64,000 bases of DNA from Oceanobacillus sp. CFH 90083 (GTDB taxonomy: Bacteria > Bacillota > Bacilli > Bacillales > Amphibacillaceae): positions 124,001 to 188,000 of the forward strand of contig NZ_VIYG01000005.1 of the NCBI RefSeq assembly GCF_009389585.1, given 5' to 3'. Below, piece by piece: positions 47,404-57,160 of this stretch. The translations under genes were made by a program, and so were the position numbers. The notes below the pieces were generated by a model. It saw only the letters and a program-made list of their open reading frames with translations. It had not been told where the DNA came from and made no database searches. Within the stretch, counting starts at the first letter, position 1; each line of letters opens with the position of its first letter.

Positions 47404-48966
47404 TTATTTTGCGTATTCAACTGCTCTTGTTTCCCGAATAACCGTAATCTTAATATGTCCGGGGTAGTCAAGCTCCCCTTCAATACGTTTTCTAATATCA
47501 CGTGCAATTCTTGCTGATTCCATGTCATCAATATCATCAGGACGAACCATGATACGAATTTCACGACCGGCTTGGATAGCAAATGACTTCTCTACGCCTT
47601 CAAATGACTCCGATATCTCTTCCAGTTTTTCTAACCGCTTGATGTAATTTTCAAGCGTTTCACTGCGAGCTCCTGGTCTGGCAGCAGAAAGTGCATCTGC
47701 AGCTGCAACTAATACAGCTATGACGGAGGTTGCTTCTTCATCTCCGTGGTGGGAAGCAATTGAATTAATAACAACTTCATGTTCTTTGTATTTCATTGCT
47801 AATTCTTTACCAATCTCAACGTGACTGCCTTCTACTTCATGGTCTATCGCTTTCCCAATATCGTGCAGCAGACCAGCTCTTTTGGCAAGATGTATATCTT
47901 CCCCTAATTCTGCTGCCAGCAGTCCTGACAAGTAAGCAACTTCCATTGAGTGCTTCAAGACATTCTGACCGTAGCTTGTACGATATTTTAAACGGCCTAA
48001 AATTTTGACAAGATCCGGATGCAATCCGTGGACACCAACTTCAAATGTTGTCTCCTCACCCACTTCACGTATATACTCGTCAACATCACGTCTTGATTTT
48101 TCAACCATCTCTTCAATACGTGCAGGGTGAATTCTGCCATCTTGTACAAGCCTTTCTAATGCCATTCGTGCGATTTCACGCCGTATCGGATCGAATCCGG
48201 ATAGAATTACCGCTTCAGGAGTATCATCAATTATTAAATCAATTCCTGTTAACGTCTCTAATGTACGGATATTCCGTCCTTCCCGTCCAATAATGCGGCC
48301 CTTCATCTCATCATTTGGCAAATTCACAACAGAGACCGTTGTTTCAGCAACGTGATCAGCTGCACATCTTTGAAGTGCCAGCGATAAAATATTTTTTGCT
48401 TTCTTATCTGCTTCTTCATTCGCACGATTTTCAGCTTCTTTAATCATCACAGCTGATTCATGCTGCACTTCTTTTTCAATGCGTTCTAAAATAACCTGTC
48501 TCGCTTGTTCGGTTGTATATCCTGAAATGCGCTCAAGCTCAGCTTGCTGCTCGTCTTTCATAGCTTCCACTTTGCTTTTCATTTCTTCAATTTGTTGTTG
48601 TTGTTCTACTAGAGTTTGTTCCCTCTGTTCAAGCAGAACCTCACGTTTGTCTAATGTTTCACTTTTTCTATCCAGATTTTCTTCTTTTTGCATCAGACGA
48701 TTTTCTTGCTTCTGAGACTCCATACGACGTTCACGAATCTCATCCTCGGCTTGACTCCGAAGCTTGTGATTCTCATCCTTTGCTTCCAGAAGCGCTTCTT
48801 TCTTAGCAGCATCTGCATTTCTACGTGCTTCGTCCATAATTTGTTTAGCTAATGTTTCCGCACTAGAAATCTTAGCTTCTGCAATAGATTTACGTACCAG
48901 ATAACCAACAACAATACCGACGACTAGAGCAAGCAAAATGGAGATGACGATAATAACAGTGTTCAT
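47404..48966 (-). CDS. rny: Ribonuclease Y
   Basis: Membrane-anchored endoribonuclease that initiates decay and processing of many messages; 520 residues. N-terminal membrane segment (about 3-24), a long coiled coil (about 28-200), a KH RNA-binding domain ([16 protein letters not shown]) and an HD domain with [15 protein letters not shown]. Full length. ricA, encoding one of its specificity partners, is in the same block. Confidence 0.97.
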   Translation of the reverse strand: MNTVIIVISILLALVVGIVVGYLVRKSIAEAKISSAETLAKQIMDEARRNADAAKKEALLEAKDENHKLRSQAEDEIRERRMESQKQENRLMQKEENLDRKSETLDKREVLLEQREQTLVEQQQQIEEMKSKVEAMKDEQQAELERISGYTTEQARQVILERIEKEVQHESAVMIKEAENRANEEADKKAKNILSLALQRCAADHVAETTVSVVNLPNDEMKGRIIGREGRNIRTLETLTGIDLIIDDTPEAVILSGFDPIRREIARMALERLVQDGRIHPARIEEMVEKSRRDVDEYIREVGEETTFEVGVHGLHPDLVKILGRLKYRTSYGQNVLKHSMEVAYLSGLLAAELGEDIHLAKRAGLLHDIGKAIDHEVEGSHVEIGKELAMKYKEHEVVINSIASHHGDEEATSVIAVLVAAADALSAARPGARSETLENYIKRLEKLEEISESFEGVEKSFAIQAGREIRIMVRPDDIDDMESARIARDIRKRIEGELDYPGHIKITVIRETRAVEYAK

Positions 48967-49189
48967 GACTTCACCTCCTATTGCCTATAAAATTGTAAAT
49001 TGCGTATTTGTCGGCATATCACATTTTCAAATGCATTAAAATAAAGGTAATTTCATAATACAAATTATAAAATTATACACTATTAATATTAATTCTCACC
49101 AGCCTGAATGTCAAGGAACTCCCGATATAAATTATAATATATTGGAAATCTTGGCACGCTGACTATATAAACTCATTCTAAAGGATGCT

Positions 49190-49220
49190 AAAAAACCATA
49201 GTACGGCGACTATGGTTTTC
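49190..49220 (-). terminator. Terminator of recA
   Basis: AAAACCATAGT and ACTATGGTTTT form an 11-bp stem around ACGGCG, with a T-run on the minus strand. Confidence 0.9.
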
Positions 49221-49223
49221 ATA

Positions 49224-50267
49224 TTAAATATCTAAGCTTTCCTGCTCTTCTTTTGTTTGTTCTTCACTTTGTTCCGGTTCTTTGTCCAATTCATAATGAT
49301 CTCGAATAGCTGTGTGGATTTCTGCAAATACAGCTTCGTTTTCTTTCAGGAATTGTTTTGCATTCTCTCTGCCCTGTCCTAAGCGATCTCCATTATAAGA
49401 ATACCAGGCACCGCTTTTTTGTACGATGTCAAGGTCTGAGCCGATATCAAGAACCTCTCCTTCTTTGGAGACTCCATGACCATACATAATATCCACCTCA
49501 GCCTGTTTGAACGGAGGCGCAACTTTGTTTTTCACAACCTTAATACGGGCTTTATTTCCAACTGCATCATTTCCAACTTTAAGTGTTTCGGCGCGACGTA
49601 CTTCCAGTCTTACAGAGGAATAAAATTTTAATGCCCGGCCGCCAGGAGTTGTTTCCGGATTTCCGAACATAACTCCTACTTTTTCACGAATCTGGTTGAT
49701 GAAAATTGCTGTCGTCTTTGATTTATTGATTGCTCCGGAAAGTTTACGAAGCGCCTGAGACATTAATCTCGCTTGCAAGCCGACATGGGAATCTCCCATC
49801 TCCCCTTCAATCTCAGCCTTCGGTACAAGTGCCGCTACCGAGTCGACAACAATAATATCTACTGCACCGCTTCGTACAAGTGCTTCGGCAATTTCTAAAG
49901 CCTGTTCCCCTGTATCCGGCTGCGATAATAAAAGTTCATCAATATTAACACCAAGCGCTTTTGCATAAACGGGATCCAGTGCATGCTCTGCATCAATAAA
50001 AGCAGCCTGCCCTCCCTGTTTTTGAGCCTCTGCAATCGCATGAAGCGCAACCGTTGTTTTACCAGAGGACTCCGGACCATATATTTCTACGACTCTTCCT
50101 TTTGGATAACCGCCAATTCCAAGAGCTACATCCAAAGCTAATGAACCACTTGGAATGGTAGCAATCTTAGGTGTTTCATTCTCCCCCATTTTCATAATGG
50201 AGCCCTTACCAAATTGTTTCTCTATTTGCCTTAAAGCCATATCTAAAGCTTGTTGTTTATCACTCAC
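49224..50267 (-). CDS. recA: Recombinase RecA
   Basis: Strand-exchange protein and SOS co-protease; 347 residues. Walker [10 protein letters not shown] is at 64-72, with the MAW-like region [16 protein letters not shown] and loop L2 [22 protein letters not shown]; the C-terminal tail is acidic ([14 protein letters not shown]). The start is GTG with AAAGGAGGTAATT. An SOS-type box and promoter lie upstream. B. subtilis has pbpX between cinA and recA; here they are adjacent. Confidence 0.98.
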   Translation of the reverse strand: MSDKQQALDMALRQIEKQFGKGSIMKMGENETPKIATIPSGSLALDVALGIGGYPKGRVVEIYGPESSGKTTVALHAIAEAQKQGGQAAFIDAEHALDPVYAKALGVNIDELLLSQPDTGEQALEIAEALVRSGAVDIIVVDSVAALVPKAEIEGEMGDSHVGLQARLMSQALRKLSGAINKSKTTAIFINQIREKVGVMFGNPETTPGGRALKFYSSVRLEVRRAETLKVGNDAVGNKARIKVVKNKVAPPFKQAEVDIMYGHGVSKEGEVLDIGSDLDIVQKSGAWYSYNGDRLGQGRENAKQFLKENEAVFAEIHTAIRDHYELDKEPEQSEEQTKEEQESLDI

Positions 50268-50298
50268 CGAAAATTACCTCCTTTATCTATCTTTATCC

Positions 50299-50327
50299 AT
50301 CATACAATGATTTTCTAAATTTAACAA
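50299..50327 (-). promoter_or_regulatory. Predicted recA promoter
   Basis: On the minus strand TTGTTA (50327-50322), a 17-base spacer and TATGAT (50304-50299). The SOS-type box lies just upstream of the -35 box. Confidence 0.65.
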
Positions 50328-50336
50328 GCAAAAAGA

Positions 50337-50350
50337 CGAATAAATGTTCT
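50337..50350. promoter_or_regulatory. LexA (SOS) box upstream of recA
   Basis: CGAATAAATGTTCT matches the Bacillus LexA consensus CGAACRNRYGTTYG at 12 of 14 positions and sits next to the recA promoter. Confidence 0.75.
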
Positions 50351-50465
50351 TATATTTTCGAAGCTAATTTAGCCTCAAAAATCAACATTGGCTGTGCCGT
50401 TGTGTTAAAAAGGGAATTTCCTGTATCAAATGAAGCTGAACAATTAAAATTGACGCTTTCAAATT

Positions 50466-51713
50466 TTATTTTAAATATTGATACAATAATTCAAAGCCTT
50501 TTAAAGCAGCTCTTTCACGAATGATATTGCGGTTTCCTGATAAAAGAATCGAGCTTGATTCTACCATTTTCCCGTCATCAAAAATAGCAATATAGACTTG
50601 TCCGACCGGCTTAGCTTCCTGTGTATCAGGACCGGCAACTCCCGTAAAAGAAATAGCCATTGGTGTGTTTAATTTCAAAGCAGCCTGTTCCGCCATTGCT
50701 TCAGCACATTCCTTGCTTACAACCCCATATGTCGAAATCAATTCCGGCGACAAGCCTAATAAAGATTCTTTCACGGCAGTTTGATAGGTAACCAAACTGC
50801 CGGCAAAGACATTAGAAGCCCCTGTAGCTGATACAAGTTTACTAGAAAATAATCCGCCTGTTACACTTTCTGCTGCACCAATTGTTTTTTCTTTTTCTGC
50901 CAGCAGTTCGATTACTTTATTTTCGATCGTTTGCTCATCTTCACCAAAACAATACGTACCGATACGTGCTAAAATTTCCTGTTTTTTATCTGCAACAAGC
51001 TTTTGAGCCTCTTCCTTTGAAGAAGCACTGGCAGTGATCCGGATCACAATCCCCTGATCTTGAGCCAGCGGAGCAATAGTCGGATTTGTTTGTTCATGAA
51101 TCAGATCTATTAATTCATGCTCCAGCTGTGACTCGCCAATACCAATAAATTTTAAAACAATGGATTGAATAACCTGCTGTTTTCCAGTTACGTTTTCTAA
51201 AAATGGAAATAGCTCTTCTGATGAAATATGCTTCATTTCCCGGGGGACTCCCGGCAAAAAGAACCAATGTGTACCCTGATAATCTACATACATCCCCGGA
51301 GCCATACCAGCATCATTTTTTAACACACGGGCACCTTCAAACACGCGGGCCTGCTTCCGGTTATTTGGTGTCATCGTGCGATTACGTTCTTTAAAGTAGC
51401 TCTCTATTTTTTCCATTGTTTCCTTATCTTCTATAATGTCAAGACCCGTTAATTGTTCAAAGCCCTCACGTGTTAAATCATCCTCTGTCGGTCCTAAACC
51501 GCCCGTAACAATCACAATATCCGAACGTGACTGTGCCAGACGAAATGCCTGCTCCACGCGATCTAAATTATCTCCAACAACGGTATGATTATAAACATTA
51601 ATTCCGTAAGTAGCTAACTGCTCAGACAGCCACTGGGCGTTCGTATTCGCTATTTGACCTAATAATAATTCTGTACCTACTGCAACGATCTCCGCTTGAT
51701 AACTTTTTGTCAT
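50466..51713 (-). CDS. cinA: CinA-like protein (competence/damage-inducible, nicotinamide-nucleotide amidase family)
   Basis: 415 residues with an N-terminal molybdopterin-binding-like domain (IVAVGTELLLGQIANTNAQ, GGLGPTEDDLT) and a C-terminal CinA amidase domain (GAAESVTGGLFSSKLVSATG) of the pyridine-nucleotide salvage type. ATG 51713 overlaps the pgsA stop (ATGA) and has GAGGG upstream; the frame opens eight codons earlier. The gene order pgsA-cinA-recA is conserved. Confidence 0.94.
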   Translation of the reverse strand: MTKSYQAEIVAVGTELLLGQIANTNAQWLSEQLATYGINVYNHTVVGDNLDRVEQAFRLAQSRSDIVIVTGGLGPTEDDLTREGFEQLTGLDIIEDKETMEKIESYFKERNRTMTPNNRKQARVFEGARVLKNDAGMAPGMYVDYQGTHWFFLPGVPREMKHISSEELFPFLENVTGKQQVIQSIVLKFIGIGESQLEHELIDLIHEQTNPTIAPLAQDQGIVIRITASASSKEEAQKLVADKKQEILARIGTYCFGEDEQTIENKVIELLAEKEKTIGAAESVTGGLFSSKLVSATGASNVFAGSLVTYQTAVKESLLGLSPELISTYGVVSKECAEAMAEQAALKLNTPMAISFTGVAGPDTQEAKPVGQVYIAIFDDGKMVESSSILLSGNRNIIRERAALKGFELLYQYLK

Positions 51714-52288
51714 TTCGAATCCCTCATCACATGCCAATTTTTAACAAAGTAATCCACCCCGGAAATAATGGTAAACACTAAAGATATATATAACATTATT
51801 GTACCGAATGGAAAGTTCAGATAAGAAAATGGGAAATTATGCAATAACAAAGAAGCTATCGCAATCATTTGTGTTGCTGTTTTGAGCTTTCCCATACTTC
51901 CGGCAGCCATTACAATTCCTTCGCCTGCTGCAACAAGCCTTAATCCAGTGATTGCAAATTCTCTGCTGATGATAATAATAACAACCCATGCCGGAGCAAG
52001 TTCAATTTCCACTAATAATATCAATGCCGCAGAAACAAGAAGCTTATCTGCCAAAGGATCCATAAACTTTCCTAAATTGGTAACCAGATTATGTTTTCTT
52101 GCATAATAGCCATCTACCCAGTCTGTGCCCGCTGCAATAATAAAGATCAGCGCTGCGACAAAGTGGGCAACGGGTAATTCTGCATTGCCGATATCCCAGC
52201 TGCCCCAAGGAAATGGGATTGCCAGCAGGACAATAAAAAATGGGATCATTAAAATACGTGAAAAGGTTAACTTATTTGGTAAATTCAT
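51710..52288 (-). CDS. pgsA: CDP-diacylglycerol--glycerol-3-phosphate 3-phosphatidyltransferase
   Basis: Makes phosphatidylglycerol phosphate; 192 residues, polytopic. The CDP-alcohol phosphotransferase motif DG(x)2AR(x)8G(x)3D(x)3D is complete in DGYYARKHNLVTNLGKFMDP and the following LAD. ATG start with GGAGGGTG. Coupled to cinA by a four-base overlap. Confidence 0.96.
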   Translation of the reverse strand: MNLPNKLTFSRILMIPFFIVLLAIPFPWGSWDIGNAELPVAHFVAALIFIIAAGTDWVDGYYARKHNLVTNLGKFMDPLADKLLVSAALILLVEIELAPAWVVIIIISREFAITGLRLVAAGEGIVMAAGSMGKLKTATQMIAIASLLLHNFPFSYLNFPFGTIMLYISLVFTIISGVDYFVKNWHVMRDSK

Positions 52289-52333
52289 TTTACACCCTCC
52301 ATTATGTCAGTTACACTGCGATAAAATTTTGCA

Positions 52334-52370
52334 AGAAGTAACCCTCCCTATTAAAAGGAGGGTCTTCTTT
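52334..52370. terminator. Hairpin between rodZ and pgsA
   Basis: ACCCTCC and GGAGGGT pair, extended by AAGAAG/CTTCTT after a small bulge. T-runs are modest on both sides, so strength and direction are uncertain. Confidence 0.5.
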
Positions 52371-52485
52371 TCAGGAATTTATAAAGTTGTTTATGTGTGG
52401 CTAACTTTTTATAGCTACACAGCTCAGCTCCGAGCACTAATCCTTAAAGATTTCATGCCGCACTCTGTACTTCGGGTTCCATCTT

Positions 52486-53397
52486 TTAATCATCGTTCAT
52501 TTGCAGATTAAGACGCTGATGAACGGCTGAAGTCGGATATTCTACCTCTGTTCCATCAATAGAAATCGTCACTGCTGTGGAATTACCGATGTTTAAAGAA
52601 ATCGTTTCTTCACCGGATATATCAATTTCTACAGGAGATGCATCGGCATCAAAATTACCGCTAAATAACGATTCCCCTTCTGTACCAGTTACATCCACCC
52701 AGCTATTCAAATCATCCCCGGCTGATTCCAAAATCAACGCAGCTTCGTCACCAGCATTGGTTACTGCAAGTACAGACGTCGGGGAAGCTCCTGTTCCTTC
52801 CTCAACAACCTCTACAGAGACTTCTTCATTTTCTTCCGTCTCCTCGCCCTCTTCTGTTCCATCTGTCCCCTCTTCGCTTCCTTCATCATTACCTTCATCC
52901 GCAGCATCTCCAGTATCATTATTACCTGCTTCATTGGAATCATCGATAATCATACTGCCATCATTACTATTATCATCCTCAACTGGTTCTACATCACCTG
53001 ACGATGAGCTCTGACGCAAGAAAAATATAGCTACCGCAATAATTGCAATAATTAATAAAACCACAGTTACTGTCGGAATAATGGAAGATGAACGTGATTC
53101 TTTATCCGATTTACTTTCTTTTCTGGTCCGCTGTATCCTGCTATATTGAACATTCTCTTCTTCTGTAGCAGGGAGCTCTTCTTTATGATCCGTCATAAGA
53201 TCATCCGGATTGATTCCTACAGCAGCTGCATATTCTTTTATAAATGCCCGCGTGTAAAATTTTCCTGGAAGAATATCAAAATTGCCTTCTTCAATTGCAA
53301 CCAGGTATCTTTTTTGAATTTTTGTTTTCTCCTGCAGGCTGTCCAAAGAAATATCCTTTGCCAGCCTTGCTTCTTTTAGCTTTTCACCAACATCCAT
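52486..53397 (-). CDS. rodZ: RodZ-like helix-turn-helix membrane protein (YmfM)
   Basis: 303 residues: N-terminal Xre-type helix-turn-helix domain (about 1-70, with LKEARLAKDISLDSLQEKT), a charged segment, one membrane span (about 107-127), a very acidic Glu/Asp/Gly-rich linker (about 138-200) and a C-terminal domain of the RodZ type (about 215-295). RodZ links the MreB cytoskeleton to the cell wall. It lies between ymfK and pgsA as in B. subtilis. Confidence 0.9.
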   Translation of the reverse strand: MDVGEKLKEARLAKDISLDSLQEKTKIQKRYLVAIEEGNFDILPGKFYTRAFIKEYAAAVGINPDDLMTDHKEELPATEEENVQYSRIQRTRKESKSDKESRSSSIIPTVTVVLLIIAIIAVAIFFLRQSSSSGDVEPVEDDNSNDGSMIIDDSNEAGNNDTGDAADEGNDEGSEEGTDGTEEGEETEENEEVSVEVVEEGTGASPTSVLAVTNAGDEAALILESAGDDLNSWVDVTGTEGESLFSGNFDADASPVEIDISGEETISLNIGNSTAVTISIDGTEVEYPTSAVHQRLNLQMNDD

Positions 53398-53421
53398 TTA
53401 AAACACCTTCCACCTTTTTAA

Positions 53422-54207
53422 TTAAAACATCGAGAATCCATCTTGACGCAAATCCTCATTTTCTACTGTCTCATAAGTAATTTCCTGATTTTCATCTGTT
53501 CTCAGCTCAATTATATAATCAAAATCTTCCATGCTGTATTCTGTAGATTGGACGAATATATCCGGATGCTCAATCACTTTAACCGTCGGCAGCTGCATAA
53601 TCTCTCTGATTAGCTGCCAATGCGCTTCTTCATTCATTTTCCTTTTGGAGACTATCCCATCAATGATATAAATATTGTCCGAATCATATTCCCCTTCTAT
53701 TAAGCTTTTACGCACAGTTTGTTTAATCATGGTGCTGGATACAAACAGCCATCTCTTATTTGCACTGACGCTTGCTGCAACAACAGACTCTGTTTTTCCT
53801 ACTCTGGGCATTCCTCTTATCCCAATAAGTTTATGCCCTTCCACTTTGAATAATTCGGCCATAAAATCAACTAACAGACCAAGCTCATTTCGCACAAAAC
53901 GAATCGTTTTACGATCCTCATTGTCATGATGTATAAACTTTCCGTGCCGGACTGTAATTTTATCACGCAGCTTAGGCTTGCGAAGCTTGTGTACTTTAAT
54001 TGCATCCATTGTTTCCAGAATATATTTAAGCCTTGTTATATTTTCATCATACTTAGATAGAATCAGCATTGCTCTGCGGGAATTTTCAACACCATTAATC
54101 ATAATAATATTTATGGTGAGCATTCCAAGTAAAGAAGAAATTTCACCTAATAATCCAGGACGATTTATTAAATTCTCATATTCTAAGTACCATTGTGTTC
54201 TATCCAT
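53422..54207 (-). CDS. ymfK: YmfK family protein (DUF3388)
   Basis: 261-residue protein of unknown function. Residues about 5-75 look like an ACT-type ligand domain (ENLINRPGLLGEISSLLGML), and residues 132-139 read GMPRVGKT, a Walker A pattern, followed by ESVVAASVSANKRWLFVSST. ATG 54207 is used because AAGGAG lies six bases upstream; the frame opens nine codons earlier. It is followed by rodZ after 24 bases. Confidence 0.88.
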   Translation of the reverse strand: MDRTQWYLEYENLINRPGLLGEISSLLGMLTINIIMINGVENSRRAMLILSKYDENITRLKYILETMDAIKVHKLRKPKLRDKITVRHGKFIHHDNEDRKTIRFVRNELGLLVDFMAELFKVEGHKLIGIRGMPRVGKTESVVAASVSANKRWLFVSSTMIKQTVRKSLIEGEYDSDNIYIIDGIVSKRKMNEEAHWQLIREIMQLPTVKVIEHPDIFVQSTEYSMEDFDYIIELRTDENQEITYETVENEDLRQDGFSMF

Positions 54208-54422
54208 TGTAAGCTCCTTTTCATGTGTGGACATCCTCTTTTAGCAGATATTCACGCAATTTTTGAAGTAAACTTTCCAAACAGATAACTCATTATGTCG
54301 TACTATGTACCATCATATCGAAAAAAGGATAAGTTTTCTATTCTAATATACCATTTTTTCTGCTTTTCCTAAATAGCTAACATCTTTTTCATCACTCATT
54401 TTTTTAGAAAACTTAAAATCAA

Positions 54423-54597
54423 ACCTGAAAGGCGCAGGATGGATCGCCTTCGGGGGCTGGGACTGTAATTACTCATCCCATATAAAACGTTGGGGTTGCG
54501 ATTACTCACCCCATATAAAGCGTTGCTATTTCGTTGACTAAGTACGGCAGGCTAAATGACAGTCGTCGATACCAGGACATTGTGTCCGCCGTACTTT
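54423..54597 (-). repeat. GGACA/TGTCC repeat module carrying two GATTACTC-core hairpins
   Basis: On the minus strand GGCGGACACAATGTCC, then GTATCGACG, and at the far end GCGATCCATCCTGCGCC, match the module at 18331-18446 in order. Between them lie two hairpins absent from that copy: GGGAC, core TGTAATTACTC, ATCCC (54459-54479) and GGGGT, core TGCGATTACTC, ACCCC (54492-54512), each followed by a near-identical CATATAAARCGTTG stretch. This looks like a later insertion and tandem duplication. Confidence 0.75.
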
Positions 54598-54635
54598 ATT
54601 CCTTTTCAAAATGAGAAAAACAACGTTTATCTATA

Positions 54636-54671
54636 TAAAAGAAGCTATATAGATAATACTATACAGCTTCT
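54636..54671 (-). terminator. Terminator of ymfJ
   Basis: AGAAGCTATATAG and CTATACAGCTTCT pair with one G-T, and TTTTATATAG follows on the minus strand. Confidence 0.8.
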
Positions 54672-54689
54672 CTTCTTCATATTCATTAT

Positions 54690-54941
54690 TTAATCATGCT
54701 TTTGAACAAGTTTAATCATCGCACTGGCAAGAGCCTGCTGTTCTTCTTCTGAAGCTGTACTCCACAACTCTTTTAACACCTCTTCTTCCGGTGTTTTAGC
54801 ATCGACACTTTCCGCTAAATAATCACCGACTTCAGCTGCTAAATTCGTTAACGTATCGTGGTTAATACCACTTTCTTCAGCCTGCTGTAAACGCCCCTTT
54901 AAAAAGCCTTTCCATGAATCGAAGTTATCTAATACTGACAT
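54690..54941 (-). CDS. ymfJ: YmfJ family protein (DUF3243)
   Basis: 83-residue helical cytoplasmic protein of unknown function (MSVLDNFDSWKGFLKGRL start). ATG 54941 has GAGGAGG eight bases upstream; the frame opens six codons earlier. It lies between ymfI and ymfK as in B. subtilis, with its own terminator. Confidence 0.9.
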   Translation of the reverse strand: MSVLDNFDSWKGFLKGRLQQAEESGINHDTLTNLAAEVGDYLAESVDAKTPEEEVLKELWSTASEEEQQALASAMIKLVQKHD

Positions 54942-55151
54942 TTGAACATACCTCCTCAAAAGTATTCTTTTGCAAATGAAGAACTATCACCATTTGCCTG
55001 CTGCTATCTGCTGCCTGTAATACAGCTCTTTAGCCCTGAACACTGCTGTCAGTCCCTTTGTCTGCAAAAATGTCGAAGCAATGCCCTGTGACTTTCCTTA
55101 AGCATGTATAGTATTTGAGGAATTTTAGAATTTATGCATGTTCTTTATTTC

Positions 55152-55868
55152 TTACAGTCCACCATTAATCTGAATGATTTCACCTTGGATATAACTGGAT
55201 TCTTCACTAAGCAAATAGCTGATGACATTAGCAACTTCTTCCGGACGCCCGGCACGATTGACAGGAATCTCATCCACAAAAGCTTTTGCTTCCTCTGCAG
55301 ACAGGTTGTGATTCATTTTCGTATCAATAAAGCCCGGGCTTACCGCATTTACCCGAATATTAGATAACGCAACTTCTTTTGCCAAAGCCTTTACAAATAG
55401 ATTTTGAGCCCCTTTTACACTGGAGTAGACCACTTCATTGCTTGCTCCATAATGACCCCAAATGCTTGTCACGAACAATATATTTCCATGCTTCCTGCTA
55501 ATCATAGCCGGTAAAAAATGATGCGTTATCAGCCATGGCGACTTCACATGAACCTGTAACAGATCTTCCATTTCTTCCGGCTTCATGTCTTGAAACAGCC
55601 CGTAATAGGCATGACCGCCAGCGAAAATAATCCCATCAATCGAAATAGGAATTTCTTGTATAAAAGCCTTCACATCTGATTCATTTGCTAAATCGACCTG
55701 ATAAGCAGCTAAAATTGCATGTTGATTGTCCGCTTGCATTAATGCCTTTACAGGTGCCTGATTCGCATGATAATGCAGGATCAGCTGATAGCCATCACAG
55801 ATCAGCTTTTTGGCGATAGCTGCTCCGATATCACCACTGGCTCCAATTAAGAGAATATTTCCCCTCAT
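55152..55868 (-). CDS. ymfI: EF-P 5-aminopentanone reductase YmfI (SDR family)
   Basis: Short-chain dehydrogenase, 238 residues, with cofactor motif GASGDIG (9-15) and the catalytic Tyr/Lys in VVYSSVKG. In B. subtilis YmfI reduces the 5-aminopentanone group on elongation factor P to 5-aminopentanol. Its ATG overlaps the ymfH stop codon (ATGA), so the three genes ymfF-ymfH-ymfI form one unit. EF-P itself is not in the window. Confidence 0.9.
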   Translation of the reverse strand: MRGNILLIGASGDIGAAIAKKLICDGYQLILHYHANQAPVKALMQADNQHAILAAYQVDLANESDVKAFIQEIPISIDGIIFAGGHAYYGLFQDMKPEEMEDLLQVHVKSPWLITHHFLPAMISRKHGNILFVTSIWGHYGASNEVVYSSVKGAQNLFVKALAKEVALSNIRVNAVSPGFIDTKMNHNLSAEEAKAFVDEIPVNRAGRPEEVANVISYLLSEESSYIQGEIIQINGGL

Positions 55869-57160
55869 TTTTCCACCGTTTGATTTTGAATCGTACATGC
55901 TGCCAGACGATCCTCTTCAATCCATGTATTTAAAAATGCATTGATATCCTGAACCGTGAGTTTTTGGATAAACGGAACAATATCCAGTAAATTTACATTC
56001 TTAAACGATAATGCGGCAAATTGATTTGCAATAAATTCTAACGAGTTCATGGCACGGAGCAGCTGCCCCATTTTTTTCTTTTTCATCCGTTCAAATGCCG
56101 CTTCACTGATTTCCATATTTCCTGTTGACAGAAGCATTTCCTGTACTCGTTGCGAAAAAAGCTCGGGCTGATTCGTATTGGAACCGATCGCAACATATCC
56201 AAAAGAGGTCTGCAGGTTACTTTCAAAAAAGAAGCTGTTATCAATTAAATCTTCATCATATAATCTTTGATAAAACTCGCCGCCAGTGGAGAAGAAATAA
56301 TCAAGCACCATATCAATCAATAAATCACGCTTTAAATAAGCATCTCCCTGAAGCTGTTGATGAGACTCCTTAATACCGACGGAAACTTTTGGAATCGATA
56401 CCGGCATATTAATGATTAAATTTTTTTCTTTAACATGATCAGGCTCTTCAGGAAATTGACGCTGGATGCCCTCTAATTTATCAAATGATTTTTTTTCCTG
56501 GTTCTCTGAGATTAAACGCATCATTTGCTCCGGATCAAAATTTCCGGTTACAAATAAAATCATATTTTCCGGATGATAAAAAGTATGGTAACAGGTATAC
56601 AGATCGTCCTTTGTAATGGTATAAATAGAATCTACTGTACCAGCAATATCAATATGGACAGGATGGTTATGGAACAACGCCTTATTCGTTCCCATAAACA
56701 ATCGCCAATCTGGCTGGTCATCGTACATGTTAATTTCCTGGGCGATGATTCCCTTTTCCTTCTCTACCGACTGTTCAGAGAAATACGGATCTTGCACAAA
56801 ATCAATCAATGTTAATACATTTTTCTCAATATTACTCGTTGCAGAGAATAAGTAAGCTGTCTCCGTGAAGGAAGTAAATGCATTTGGAGAAGCCGCCTGC
56901 TTCGTAAAATCTGCAAAAACATCCCGATCTTCTTTTTCAAATAGCTTATGCTCTAAGAAATGGGCGATTCCGTCTGGTACAGTAACCGCTTCGGTCTGGC
57001 CAATGGGTACAAAGCTTTGATCAACCGAGCCGTAATTGGTCATGAAAACACCGTATGTCTTTGTTAACTCTGGCTTTGGCAAAAGACAAACCCGCAGGCC
57101 ATTATCCAGCTTTTTTTCATATAATGTTTCATCAATTGTCTCAAAATATTGCTTATTCAT
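55865..57160 (-). CDS. ymfH: M16 family zinc peptidase YmfH (EF-P modification-associated)
   Basis: 431 residues with two M16-like domains. The inverted zinc motif HxxEH is intact at 67-71 (HFLEH), so this is the catalytically competent partner. ATG 57160 is preceded by AAGGAGGAG. It overlaps ymfF by eight bases and ymfI by four. Linked in B. subtilis to the EF-P 5-aminopentanol pathway; the exact step is not clear. Confidence 0.9.
   Translation of the reverse strand: MNKQYFETIDETLYEKKLDNGLRVCLLPKPELTKTYGVFMTNYGSVDQSFVPIGQTEAVTVPDGIAHFLEHKLFEKEDRDVFADFTKQAASPNAFTSFTETAYLFSATSNIEKNVLTLIDFVQDPYFSEQSVEKEKGIIAQEINMYDDQPDWRLFMGTNKALFHNHPVHIDIAGTVDSIYTITKDDLYTCYHTFYHPENMILFVTGNFDPEQMMRLISENQEKKSFDKLEGIQRQFPEEPDHVKEKNLIINMPVSIPKVSVGIKESHQQLQGDAYLKRDLLIDMVLDYFFSTGGEFYQRLYDEDLIDNSFFFESNLQTSFGYVAIGSNTNQPELFSQRVQEMLLSTGNMEISEAAFERMKKKKMGQLLRAMNSLEFIANQFAALSFKNVNLLDIVPFIQKLTVQDINAFLNTWIEEDRLAACTIQNQTVEK

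Larger units (their letters stand above)
54208..54689. other. Intergenic region between ymfJ and ymfK
   Basis: Holds the ymfJ terminator and a composite repeat listed separately. Positions 54235-54420 should carry the ymfK-rodZ promoter, which I could not place. Confidence 0.6.
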
